Positions 1 to 7,975 of a DNA stretch of 64,000 bases are shown here, piece after piece. The notes below the pieces were generated by a model. That model searched no databases. It was not told where the DNA came from and was given only the letters and a program-made list of their open reading frames with translations. Every line of letters starts with the position of its first letter. Positions within the stretch are counted from its first letter, which is position 1. The stretch is taken from NCBI GenBank assembly GCA_965277025.1, contig OZ255706.1, forward strand, positions 3,844,001-3,908,000. The letters are read 5' to 3'. The position numbers were made by a program, and so were the translations under genes. The stretch comes from Methylomarinum sp965277025 (GTDB lineage: Bacteria > Pseudomonadota > Gammaproteobacteria > Methylococcales > Methylomonadaceae).

Positions 1-418
1 CACAGTTCACCAGCGCGGACTTCACCGGGGTATTGAGTCAGCATGGCGTGACCATCAGCATGGATGGCCGGGGACGGGCCCTGGACAATATCTTTGTTGA
101 ACGACTCTGGCGCACAGTGAAATATGAAGAAGTTTATTTGAAGCAATACGGCAACCTGCAAGCACTGTCAGCGGGGTTGACGGACTACTTTGCCTTTTAC
201 AACAGCGAACGACCGCATCAGTCGTTAGGCTATGAAACGCCAGACAGGGTTTATCAATTCGCCACGGGAGGTGGCGCTAGAATCGTGGATAAATATAATG
301 CCGGCACTGCCAAGCAGACGCCGGGTGAAAATATGGGCCAGAGCCATTGAGCCTGACTGTTATGAGGGTTCTATCTTAAATTCTCTAATAATTTGTCTGG
401 ACAATGGGGTCCACTTTA
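1..418 (+). mobile_element. IS3-family element, copy 1 (right part only)
   Basis: This is the right-hand end of an IS3-family element cut off by the window edge. It is near-identical to the complete copy at 38417-39760, and its right terminus reads GGGGTCCACTTTA like the other two copies. It is in the opposite orientation to copies 2 and 3. It abuts the C-terminal part of an IS701-like transposase at 419, so it sits inside another insertion sequence. Confidence 0.9.
3..350 (+). CDS. IS3-family transposase OrfB, C-terminal part (5' end outside window)
   Basis: C-terminal part of the DDE integrase (rve) domain of an IS3 OrfB. The frame is open from base 3 and matches residues from about 193 onward of the complete OrfB at 38485-39405. 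Visible motifs are GRALDNIFVERLWRTVKYEE, which contains the end of the DDE core with the catalytic Glu, and the IS3 hallmark YNSERPHQSLGY near the C-terminus. The protein mediates transposition of the element. The reading frame is intact in what is visible; whether the 5' part is intact cannot be seen. Confidence 0.88.
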   Translation, partial: QFTSADFTGVLSQHGVTISMDGRGRALDNIFVERLWRTVKYEEVYLKQYGNLQALSAGLTDYFAFYNSERPHQSLGYETPDRVYQFATGGGARIVDKYNAGTAKQTPGENMGQSH

Positions 419-769
419 ATAAGTTCACTACCTGATGAAGAAAAAACCGCTGTTTTTGACAAGAAAGCATTTACCGAACAACATGATAGGCATTGGCAGA
501 TTGAGCAATATCATCGGGCAATAAAGCAGGTGTGTAATATTGAGCGGTTCCAGGTTCGCAATAAAAGAGCAATAAATAATCATATTTTTTCTGCAATTTG
601 TGGCTTTGTTCAATTACAAAAATTGAGCTTTGCAGACGTGATTAATAATTGCTATAGCGTACAGCGGAATTTATTCAACGATGTTATGGCTTCGTTTATC
701 GACACCTTTATGCCAAATATGAATCATTTAATCCCAAAATTTCGATCTGTTGTCAATGCGTAACTTCTA
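419..769 (+). pseudogene. C-terminal fragment of IS701-like transposase
   Basis: The sequence is nearly identical to the last ~115 codons of the intact 361-aa transposase at 27992-29077, including the stop codon and the terminal inverted repeat GTCAATGCGTAACTTCTA. It starts directly at the right end of IS3 copy 1, so its first two thirds are missing. Homologous N-terminal sequence lies at 7502-7975, next to IS3 copy 2, with about 119 bp missing between the two pieces. It is a non-functional remnant. Confidence 0.85.
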
Positions 770-770
770 A

Positions 771-983
771 AAGTTTCTTTCTATTGAGCCTCTACTCGAA
801 TATCTGGGAAAAATTGATTTAAGTGAGATCAGCTGGGTCATTGTCGGTGGAGAATCTGGAAACAAAGCCAGACGAATGATGCCATTTTGGGTAGAGGATA
901 TTCATCGTCAATGCCAACAGAACCAGGTGCCTTTCTTTTTCAAACAATGGGGAACCTGGGTACGCATGAGCTTTGCCACTTGA
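771..983 (+). pseudogene. DUF5131 (phage Gp37/Gp68-type) fragment
   Basis: Reading from 771 gives KFLSIEPLLEYLGKIDLS, then WVIVGGESG and PFFFKQWGTW, ending at TGA 981-983. The strings 'FLS.EPLL', 'VIVGGESG' and 'FFFKQWG' are characteristic of the DUF5131 family, a protein of unknown biochemical role seen in phages and plasmids. Only the C-terminal third is left. The 5' part is replaced by the end of the IS701-like element at 769, so the gene was cut by IS activity. Downstream to 1093 another frame stays open with no family I recognise. Confidence 0.72.
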
Positions 984-1447
984 AGGAACACAATCACAGC
1001 CAGGTATTTTATAAACTGCTATCGGCGGCGATGAAGGATTGGGAGTTGAGGCGGAAACGGCTCAATGAAATGGTGGAGGTGAGGTTTGTTTGACCTAACG
1101 CCCAAAAGTTGTCATTGCTAATTTTTCAAGTTACAACGGGGTTAATTAACCAAAAGAACGGTTTGTCCGGCTATCCCTCTGAAACCCTTGGTACCTGTAA
1201 CGGCCCGCAAACATAAATCACAGGAACTGCAAACATCGCTATTTTGGACTCAAATTATTTGCAAATATAAAATCAGAACGAAACCCAATTGCCAATAGAG
1301 GTGCATCTTTCTGGTTGAAGGTCTGCGGACGACCCAATCCAGCCATTCGATCAATCACGTTTAAAAGGGATAACGCGGAGGATGAGATTTACTGTAGTGA
1401 CCCAGACTTGATCCGACTGACCCCGAATATTTTATGAAGAGGTAAAA
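984..1447. other. Non-coding stretch
   Basis: No gene can be supported here. A short open frame continues to 1093, possibly the frameshifted tail of the preceding fragment. The rest is AT-rich, without clear hairpins or repeats. It separates IS debris from the three-gene cassette at 1448-3588, whose genes end here. Confidence 0.5.
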
Positions 1448-2275
1448 CTAGAGTATGCTCTCAACTTCATGTGGCAGCGGAGCCTCTGCTTTGAATGAAA
1501 GATCATCGTAATAGAATCGTTTGAATCTTTTAATATCGGCAATTGAGACTTCGCTTTCCTTCCGAAGAGCCGCCGTAACATCCATTTTTGCCTGCCGCAT
1601 TACTTTCGCATATTCTTCTAGAGCAGCCTCTACTTTTGCTAGGTCCCCTTCGAATCCCGCAGATACAAGCCCTAGCAAGTTGACTTTATAGTTTTGCTCT
1701 TTGGGAATTTCCGCATCAGGGATGATTTCGACATAAATCCCGGATAGTTGTTCGTTGGTGCCTTTGGCTTTTTTTCTTAGCTTATCATTCGGATCGGCAG
1801 CGGCAATTCTGTTATTAAACTCGGTTGGTAGAGCAGGTCGTGAATAGCGAGCAGCCAACCAAGCGACATATCCTTCCAGATCAATATCGTTAAGTAGCGT
1901 GCTTTCATCGGGTGCTAGATTTTCAAAGTATTCTTTTGGTACACGCAGCTTCTCAAAGGCTCTAATTTCTATGTGTTGTTCTCGAACAATGTCAGCATCT
2001 TCTGTGTAAACTTGGAGGCGAGCATGGAGCTTTCTGGGGTTTTTGTTATGCGTTAAATTGCCATCCAGCTTATCAACGCATCGAGCGATTGAAATTTCGA
2101 TGTAAGGATCGCTTTCTCTATTATTATTCGCTATGTCGCATGATTGAGATGCGATAATAAGAATTAGCCCGTCATCGTGCTCGTGGCCAATAGACTTTAA
2201 AATCTCTGAGTTATCGGCCGGCTTAACAATAGCGCCTTGTCGCCAGCCTGCCTTTTCTAGTTCGTCACCGATCAA
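1448..2275 (-). CDS. Uncharacterised 'SQxCDI' protein, third gene of a three-gene cassette
   Basis: A 275-residue cytoplasmic protein without signal peptide or membrane segment. Near residue 42 it has the string IIASQSCDIANN and near residue 80 KNPRKLHARL. I associate this pair (SQxCDI, then NPRxLH) with a family of uncharacterised bacterial proteins; the enzymatic role, if any, is unknown. The Cys-Asp pair could be an active or metal site, but that is only a guess. The start is TTG at 2275, chosen because GAGG lies 7 nt upstream and homology-like sequence begins there. It begins about 15 nt after the stop of the HTH gene, so the three genes are probably one transcript. The cassette is bordered by IS debris on both sides. 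Confidence 0.7.
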   Translation of the reverse strand: MIGDELEKAGWRQGAIVKPADNSEILKSIGHEHDDGLILIIASQSCDIANNNRESDPYIEISIARCVDKLDGNLTHNKNPRKLHARLQVYTEDADIVREQHIEIRAFEKLRVPKEYFENLAPDESTLLNDIDLEGYVAWLAARYSRPALPTEFNNRIAAADPNDKLRKKAKGTNEQLSGIYVEIIPDAEIPKEQNYKVNLLGLVSAGFEGDLAKVEAALEEYAKVMRQAKMDVTAALRKESEVSIADIKRFKRFYYDDLSFKAEAPLPHEVESIL

Positions 2276-2290
2276 GTCGTAACCTCGCCA

Positions 2291-2818
2291 TTAAGCAAAT
2301 GGATCACTAATGACACCTTTAGTCGGTGACATGATATTTAAGCGGGAACCCACAAACAAAATTAGCTCTTTATCAATTGTTTCTTGATTAAGAATATCGA
2401 AAAGGTTTTGACCATCGAGTACGGCTTGACGTAATTGAACCTTATTACTCGAAAAGCCCGCATGTCTCCATGCTTGAGCCGCTGTGAGTAAATCAAAAAT
2501 TCGCCTCATTGCGGATTTACGTGGATTGGCTTCACCGTTTATCCAGTTATACAGCGTTTTTCTGCTTTGAACGTGGCATACCTGTGCAAGTTCTTCTTTG
2601 GTCAATCCAAAGGCAGCGCATATATCATTAACAGCAGCTGCAAGCTTGTTTTTAGATCCCTGTTTTATTTGCGTTTTAGTCCCAGTTACAGATGTACTGA
2701 ACATACAGGTAACAGTGCCACCAGATCCCTGATACAAAGAATACTTTTGTTCAAGTTCTTCCTTTGTGAGAATCAAGTGAGTGGTGTATAACGGTAAGTC
2801 TGCTACAATTAAGCCCAT
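2291..2818 (-). CDS. HTH DNA-binding protein, second gene of the cassette
   Basis: A 175-residue protein. Residues of about 75-130 form a helix-turn-helix of XRE/antitoxin type: FGLTKEELAQVCHVQSRKTL, then YNWINGEANPRKSAMRRIFD, a classic 'TxxELA..xxV.RxTLYNWxNG' pattern. It is therefore probably the autoregulator or antitoxin-like member of the cassette. ATG 2818 is preferred over an upstream in-frame start because AAGGAA lies 7 nt before it. This ATG overlaps the stop of the upstream gene in the string ATGGGCTTAA, which implies translational coupling. The N-terminal 70 residues are not recognised. The C-terminus ends in a region predicted soluble. Confidence 0.78.
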   Translation of the reverse strand: MGLIVADLPLYTTHLILTKEELEQKYSLYQGSGGTVTCMFSTSVTGTKTQIKQGSKNKLAAAVNDICAAFGLTKEELAQVCHVQSRKTLYNWINGEANPRKSAMRRIFDLLTAAQAWRHAGFSSNKVQLRQAVLDGQNLFDILNQETIDKELILFVGSRLNIMSPTKGVISDPFA

Positions 2819-3588
2819 TTCTGATTCCTTGCGTAGTCTGTTGTGACTTTCCAAAAAGCTGCTCTAGAAGTTTCATGCAGTGATTCTAGTTTATTTAAGA
2901 TCTCATTAGTTTCAAAAGCTATTGACTCGTCTTTTGGTTCCCAGAAATGGTCAAAATCAAGCACGATACGCTCACTAGGTGTCTCATCAGACTCAATTGT
3001 AACTGGAAGTTCCTGAATATCTGAGAGGCAAGTTAAATTATGTACGCCATATAATGTACGTATAGCCAAGCCACCAAGCTCGGTTGCTATAAAGGTTTCA
3101 CTTCTTTGGTGCTGGGCTATTCCGAGTTCACTAACACAATCAGGAAAGGTGAAGTACTGGTTTACTAGGTCAGTAGCCTTCTCACTCTCCTCAATTTTCA
3201 CAAGGTCGCCATATCTTAATCCGATGCGCAGTATAAGGCTTGGCTCGATAATTTTTGAAAGTGTATCCAGAGCATGCTTGCACGCGCTAGAAAACCCTTC
3301 AAACCTTGGATACTCTGATGTGTAATAAATTAGACGATCTTGGTTAATATAAACAGCACTTTTTTTATTGGCGGACACAAAAGACCAGCGATCAATTGCT
3401 GATACTTCGATCCAACCTGGCTGAACGTGTATTGCTTGCTCACTTTTCTTGTCTGGTATTGGATATTGCTTACGCAGAGCCTCTTGCAGTTTAGGGATAT
3501 AGGACTGAATATCCATAACGGTCGAGAAGCGAAATTCGGCAAGTACAAAACGGAGCGGCTGATTGTTTAATTTTTTATAGTCATCCAC
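2809..3588 (-). CDS. TIGR04255-type family protein, first gene of the cassette
   Basis: A 259-residue protein that opens with LNNQPLRFVLAEFRFSTV, followed by conserved blocks such as QPGWIEVSAIDRWSFVS and LRIGLRYGDLV. This matches my recollection of the TIGR04255 family, described only as 'sporadically distributed', which fits horizontal transfer. No catalytic residues are known to me. The start is GTG 3588 with CAGGTGA about 8 nt upstream; no ATG gives a better fit. It leads a minus-strand operon with the HTH gene (overlap of 10 nt) and the SQxCDI gene. A TATAAT box lies upstream. Sporadic distribution, linkage to an antitoxin-like HTH and an IS-rich setting suggest an accessory (defence or stress) module, but that is inference. 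Confidence 0.75.
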   Translation of the reverse strand: MDDYKKLNNQPLRFVLAEFRFSTVMDIQSYIPKLQEALRKQYPIPDKKSEQAIHVQPGWIEVSAIDRWSFVSANKKSAVYINQDRLIYYTSEYPRFEGFSSACKHALDTLSKIIEPSLILRIGLRYGDLVKIEESEKATDLVNQYFTFPDCVSELGIAQHQRSETFIATELGGLAIRTLYGVHNLTCLSDIQELPVTIESDETPSERIVLDFDHFWEPKDESIAFETNEILNKLESLHETSRAAFWKVTTDYARNQKWA

Positions 3589-3604
3589 GGCTATTTCACC
3601 TGAT

Positions 3605-3660
3605 CGCCTATGAGTTACACATTAATTATACACAAAATTGCACAAATTCATGGTATTTAT
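3605..3660 (-). promoter_or_regulatory. Putative promoter/operator of the three-gene cassette
   Basis: On the minus strand upstream of GTG 3588 there is a perfect TATAAT, followed by the direct repeat TGTGTA-TAATTAA-TGTGTA (spacer 7 nt). The -35 box is weak. The overlap of the repeat with the -10 region would suit repression by the HTH protein encoded in the same operon. This is inferred from position only. Confidence 0.4.
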
Positions 3661-3670
3661 TGGAATATCC

Positions 3671-4885
3671 CCAGGGCCAGCGCATAAAAACTCACCCAAA
3701 TATCACTTGAACCCTGAAGTTATCGCTGAGGGCTGCCTTGAAGCGCTTGCGCTTAATGCTCAGGCGCGACGGTTCGCGCTTGAGCCAATTGAGCGCCAAT
3801 TGGCGGATGATATTGAAGTTGCCCGGTGATTCGCTCTTGCGAATTCGTGACTCGTCTTCACGAAACGTGACATCCAATACCCAATGCAGGCTGTTCTCCA
3901 CGCCCCAGTGGGAGCGCACAGCGTTGGCGAAGGTTTCAACACTATCGAGCGTGGTGATGTAGTAGCGACGCTCAATGGTTTGTCGTTCGCCGATCTGGCG
4001 TTCACACTCCACCATGCCAATGCCCTTGAGTCCTTGCCAGCGCCGGGGCGAAGGCAAGGTGTCCAGACAATCGGCCAGGTAGTAGCGGCGCTGTTCAATC
4101 CGGCCGTGTCCGACATCGACCTGTTCGTGGTGGCCCAGTAGCGCCTGACCGTCCTCAACACCGCCATCCACCGCCACGGCAAAGTAATCCACGATCGCTT
4201 CATGCAAGGACTTCTGGTTGCCCTTGACCGCCAGGGCGTAATCAGCCCCTTTCTCGACGATCTTGCCAGCAATCTTTTCCTGGCATCCCATCGCGTCAAT
4301 GGTCACGATGCAGCCTTTAATTTCCAGCATGGCCAACAGTCGGGGAATGGCGGTAATTTCATTGGACTTCTCCTGTGTTTTGACCTGACACAGGGAGAGC
4401 CCCGTCTGGCTTGCCCAGGCGCTGACCATGTGGATCGCGCCCATCTTGTCCTCCTGATCAAAGGACCGGCGCGCCGTTTTGCCGTCAATGGCAACCACTT
4501 CCCCCCCGGTCAGTCTGGCGACACTTTGCACCCGGCGACTGAAACAGGCGCTGACTTCCTCGGCCGGCAACCGTGACATCAGGCGGGCAATGCAGTCGTG
4601 CGAGGGGATTCCGTTTTCCAACGCTATCCATTGCCGCAGCCAGTCTTGTTTCTCTTTGCCGAAGGCTTCTATGGCCTCCCGGCCTTCAGCGCCACTGACC
4701 ACCGCGCAGATGGTCAGTACGATAATATCCAGCAGTTGATGACGCTTGTGGCGTTCAATTCGCGGGTCTTCCAGGCTTGAAAAGGCTTCTTGCAGGCTCA
4801 GGGACATTTTGATTCCTCATACAGTTTTGCATGAATGATACTGAACTCGCTGTTTTAATAGGATCTTTTTATGCGCTGGCCCTGG
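3671..4885 (-). mobile_element. ISAs1-family insertion sequence, complete
   Basis: A 1215-bp element with 20-bp terminal inverted repeats CCAGGGCCAGCGCATAAAAA (3671-3690 and 4866-4885). It is flanked by a near-perfect 8-bp target duplication, GAATATCC on the left and GAATACCC on the right. One intact transposase fills it. Size, gene and duplication length fit the ISAs1 family. Confidence 0.88.
3692..4807 (-). CDS. ISAs1-family transposase
   Basis: A 371-residue DDE transposase of the H-repeat/ISAs1 type. Recognisable blocks are the N-terminal FSSLEDPRIERHKRHQLLDI, the catalytic-region strings VVAIDGKTARRSFD and VTIDAMGCQ, the VKGNQKSLHE motif, and near the C-terminus HWGVENSLHWVLDVTFREDE. 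Length is normal for the family and the frame is intact, so the element may be active. It lies wholly inside the inverted repeats. It inserted upstream of the three-gene cassette and may affect its promoter region. Confidence 0.92.
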   Translation of the reverse strand: MSLSLQEAFSSLEDPRIERHKRHQLLDIIVLTICAVVSGAEGREAIEAFGKEKQDWLRQWIALENGIPSHDCIARLMSRLPAEEVSACFSRRVQSVARLTGGEVVAIDGKTARRSFDQEDKMGAIHMVSAWASQTGLSLCQVKTQEKSNEITAIPRLLAMLEIKGCIVTIDAMGCQEKIAGKIVEKGADYALAVKGNQKSLHEAIVDYFAVAVDGGVEDGQALLGHHEQVDVGHGRIEQRRYYLADCLDTLPSPRRWQGLKGIGMVECERQIGERQTIERRYYITTLDSVETFANAVRSHWGVENSLHWVLDVTFREDESRIRKSESPGNFNIIRQLALNWLKREPSRLSIKRKRFKAALSDNFRVQVIFG

Positions 4886-5065
4886 GAATACCCCCTATTA
4901 AGCTCTAGTTCCTAGGAAGCTGTCGGGTTTAACGTATAAGTTATTGATTTTATTCAATAGTCGGTTTTAACCAGGAAAAATAATTTTATTATATTTCAAT
5001 AGGTTATGAATTTATAATTCCTCAATCCGGCAGACTCCTAGTGCAAACAAGCGTAAGTTCTCACT

Positions 5066-6263
5066 CTATTGAGTAAGTGGCTTAGCCTGATACGTCCAGC
5101 GAAAAGGCTTAGCCATGGTTTCATTGAAATATTTTATGAAATCCGCTATTTTTTTGTTTAAATCCTCTTTAGATTTAAAGTTGCCGCGCCGGATTACTTT
5201 ACGCATTAAAATAGAAAACCAGATCTCTATCTGATTAAGCCATGAACAATGCTTAGGGGTAAAATGAAAAACAACCGGATGGTTTGAGTTAGTCAAAAAA
5301 GCAGTACGACTTTCCATTGATTTCAAAATACCCTCTTTTCCTTTAACCCCTGATTCTCCTGAATACGAAATTTTTTCGGCAATTAATCGAACCACCGATT
5401 CTGAACAATGTGTATTGAGATTATCCATGACTAAATGCCAATGGGTTTGTTTGGGTTGTTGATGAAAAAGCAGGTTCAAAAACCCGGCAAAATCTTGCTC
5501 TGTTCGAGTTTCTCCTATACTTCCCATTACTTCACCCGTGGCCACATCAAAACCTGCAATCAAGGTCTGGGTGCCATGTCGAATATATTCAAATTCTTGT
5601 CGCTCAATTTTTCCTTTCTTCATCGGCAATATCTGCGCTGCTCGCTCTAAAGCTTGAATCCCTGTCATTTCATCAATCGAAATCGTTTTGATGCCTTGCT
5701 CTTCCCGCTCCAAAGCCCGTTGGCAGGTTTCGCAAATATCTTGACACTTCTCGTCGAAGTATTCATCTTTTTTTGCCGTCAACCAGCCTTTCATCCGGTG
5801 GGGTTGCAGGTCCGCTTCTTTTTAAAAAGCGCCCAACAGAGCGTTGTGAAATATAATCAACAATGCCCCGTTTTATCGCTTCATCGGCTATTTCTTGTTG
5901 CGTCCAATGAGTGATCGGGCGTTGACTATCCTCTGGGCGTTCGCAGGCTATCGCGATAATGCTGCAAATTTGCTCCGCCGTATAGATAGCAGGCGCACCG
6001 CTTCGCGGTGCATCTTGAAGCCGGGCTAAAGGATTTTCTTGTTCACGGTTCTGTAACCAGCGTTTTCGCCAATTTTGAACAGTTGTCCGTCCAATTTTTA
6101 ACTGGCGCATGGTTCCATGTACACTGATGCCTTCATCTGCCAACAATATAATACGGCAACGTGTCACCAAATTCTGAGGACTTGTATGTTTACGCACTGT
6201 GCCTTGCAATAACGTGCGTTGTTCTTCTGTTAAACTGATTGGGGCTGCTGTTAGGCGTGGCAT
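5066..6263 (-). pseudogene. IS630-family transposase, split by a frame change
   Basis: Two overlapping frames together make one IS630 transposase. The N-terminal frame (from ATG 6263) has the helix-turn-helix with GRTTVQNWRKRWLQNREQ and the string RSVGRFLKRSG. The C-terminal frame ending at 5066 has DEMTGIQALERAAQ, LVMDNLNTH and HCSWLNQIEIWFSI, the family's DDE signatures. Homology crosses frames around 5817-5830 at TTTTTAAAAAG (minus strand), where a +1 shift would restore 'FLK-EADLQPHR'. This is either a real indel, a sequencing error or recoding. Its 5' flank is cut by IS3 copy 2, seven bases upstream of the ATG. Confidence 0.82.
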
Positions 6264-6337
6264 GATATCTAAAGTGGACCCCATTGTCCAGACAAATTAT
6301 TAGAGAATTTAAGATAGAACCCTCATAACAGTCAGGC

Positions 6338-7146
6338 TCAATGGCTCTGGCCCATATTTTCACCCGGCGTCTGCTTGGCAGTGCCGGCATTATATTTATC
6401 CACGATTCTAGCGCCACCTCCCGTGGCGAATTGATAAACCCTGTCTGGCGTTTCATAGCCTAACGACTGATGCGGTCGTTCGCTGTTGTAAAAGGCAAAG
6501 TAGTCCGTCAACCCCGCTGACAGTGCTTGCATGTTGCCGTATTGCTTCAAATAAACTTCTTCATATTTCACTGTGCGCCCTGGTCGGTATTAAATATCTC
6601 CGGTGTGCCATAGGTCTTGATGGCCTGCTCCAGACAATTTACGCAAAACGCGCTGTCCATGGTATTGGAAAGTTGCCATGCCAATACTTTTCGGCTGTAC
6701 CAATCCATGATGGCCACCAGATAAACAAATCCTTGCGGCAGCCGGATATAGGTGATGTCGGTACTCCAAACCTGGTTGGGGCGTGTCACCTCGACGCCTC
6801 TTAACAGATAGGGATAGACTTTATGCTCAGGATGCGGCTTACTGGTGTTCGGGTCCGGCGCCATGCCGACCAGCCCCAGTATGCGCATCAGCCGCTGAAC
6901 CCGTTTGCGGTTGACCTGATGGTTAAGGCCGCGTAAATACTTTGTCATACGGCGTGAGCCATAAAAAGGATGCCGGGTATATTCTTCGTCGAGCAACCGC
7001 AACAGTTGCTGATCTTCAGCAGACACCGGCTGTTGTTGGCGTTTTTTCTGTTCATGGATTACTGAGCGGGTAACGTTCAATAACTGGCATTGCCGACTTA
7101 ACGCCAACTCATCTTTTTGATCCACCCAGCTTTGACGCGTGATCAT
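6338..7146 (-). pseudogene. IS3 OrfB broken by a 112-bp deletion
   Basis: Compared with the intact 306-aa OrfB at 38485-39405, this copy jumps from NTDQGAQ straight to VKYEEVYLKQYG. About 37 codons are lost, including part of the DDE catalytic core. Because 112 is not a multiple of three, the downstream frame is shifted and the gene is split near 6570. The remaining N-terminal part contains HTH_21-like sequence and the first catalytic Asp region WSTDITYIRLPQGFVYL. The protein cannot be functional; the element could only move in trans. Confidence 0.9.
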
Positions 7147-7457
7147 AGGCTGATCCCGGACTTTTTTTTAAGCCAATCCAGTTCCATATTCAACTGCCCG
7201 ATTTTGGCGTACAGACGGTCCGGATTGTCTTGCGCCTTCACCGCTTTCGGCCCGCGTTTGCCTTCAAACAGGCTTCCCGCATTGGCCAACAGTTCCTTTT
7301 TCCATTGGCTTACCTGAGATGGATGGACTTCATTCTCTTGAGCAATCTCATTGATCGTTTTGATGTTCTTAACCGCTTCCAGCGCGATTTTGGCCTTTTG
7401 CGCCCCGCTAAAGGTTTTCCGTTTTTTTTCGCTCATTTTTTGTACCTCTTTTTTCAA
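7143..7457 (-). CDS. IS3-family OrfA (HTH protein), copy 2
   Basis: A 104-residue OrfA with the helix-turn-helix block INEIAQENEVHPSQVSQWKK and a C-terminal leucine-rich coiled segment that helps transposase multimerise. It ends in ATGA, overlapping the start of OrfB. A run of eight A (minus strand, at about 7164-7171) lies just upstream of the stop and would allow the programmed -1 frameshift that makes the OrfAB transposase in IS3 elements. It is identical to the OrfA at 39402-39716. Intact, but its OrfB partner here is broken. Confidence 0.88.
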   Translation of the reverse strand: MKKEVQKMSEKKRKTFSGAQKAKIALEAVKNIKTINEIAQENEVHPSQVSQWKKELLANAGSLFEGKRGPKAVKAQDNPDRLYAKIGQLNMELDWLKKKSGISL

Positions 7458-7501
7458 TAGTCATAGTTTAAACTATTGTCCGGATTACGGGGTCCACTAT
7501 A

Positions 7502-7975
7502 CCTTTTTCAACAGAGACTAATCGATTACCTTCCACTGCAAAGAATAATCCTGTCTGATGATTTCTTATCAATTTAAGATTATCCACGCAACTGTACCAG
7601 CTATCTCCTGTTACAAAACCAGGTTCTAGTCCCCAAGCTAATACTTCGGTCAGCATGTCTTGAAAATAGTCATTTTTTGTCTTTCCTTCCGCCTTATCGA
7701 CCACCCGGAAATTCAGTGGTTGGTGTTTTCCTTGAATGTCTGTGTAGTACAACGTGACAAGATTGATTCCCTTGACTGCTCCATGATGTTTTCCCGACCA
7801 AAAATAACTGACATATGCCATATATTGGCTATAAGGTTTATCAAGAACACTATCGTCAACACTCAAGGTTCCGCCCTTTAAATTCAGGCTTGCGCTGGCT
7901 TCATTGTATAAATCTCGCCCAGTGTAATGCTCCCGATTTAGAATTCGATTTACGCTATCATGTGATATTGACATG
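7502..7975 (-). pseudogene. Central fragment of IS701-like transposase
   Basis: This matches codons 50 to about 207 of the intact transposase at 27992-29077, from MSISHDSVNRILNREHYTG to RLVSVEKG. It is cut at its 3' side by IS3 copy 2 and at its 5' side by the IS4-family element at 7976. The first catalytic-region string GGTLSVDDSVLDKPYSQYM and VTGDSWYSC are visible. It is a remnant only. Confidence 0.85.

Larger units (their letters stand above)
6270..7501 (-). mobile_element. IS3-family element, copy 2 (internal 112-bp deletion)
   Basis: The termini are the same as in the complete copy at 38417-39760 (TAAAGTGGACCCC at the right end, TATAGTGGACCCC at the left end, related inverted repeats). 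The length is 1232 bp against 1344 bp. The 112 bp missing lie precisely between two 10-bp direct repeats ACTGTGCGCC present in the intact copy. It inserted between an IS630 gene and an IS701-like fragment and shows no target duplication. Confidence 0.9.

Noticed and set aside
5763..5794. Programmed -1 frameshift at the A7 run in the IS630 gene
   Set aside because: The frame needed is +1 and protein homology already switches upstream at about 5820, so the A7 run is not the site.
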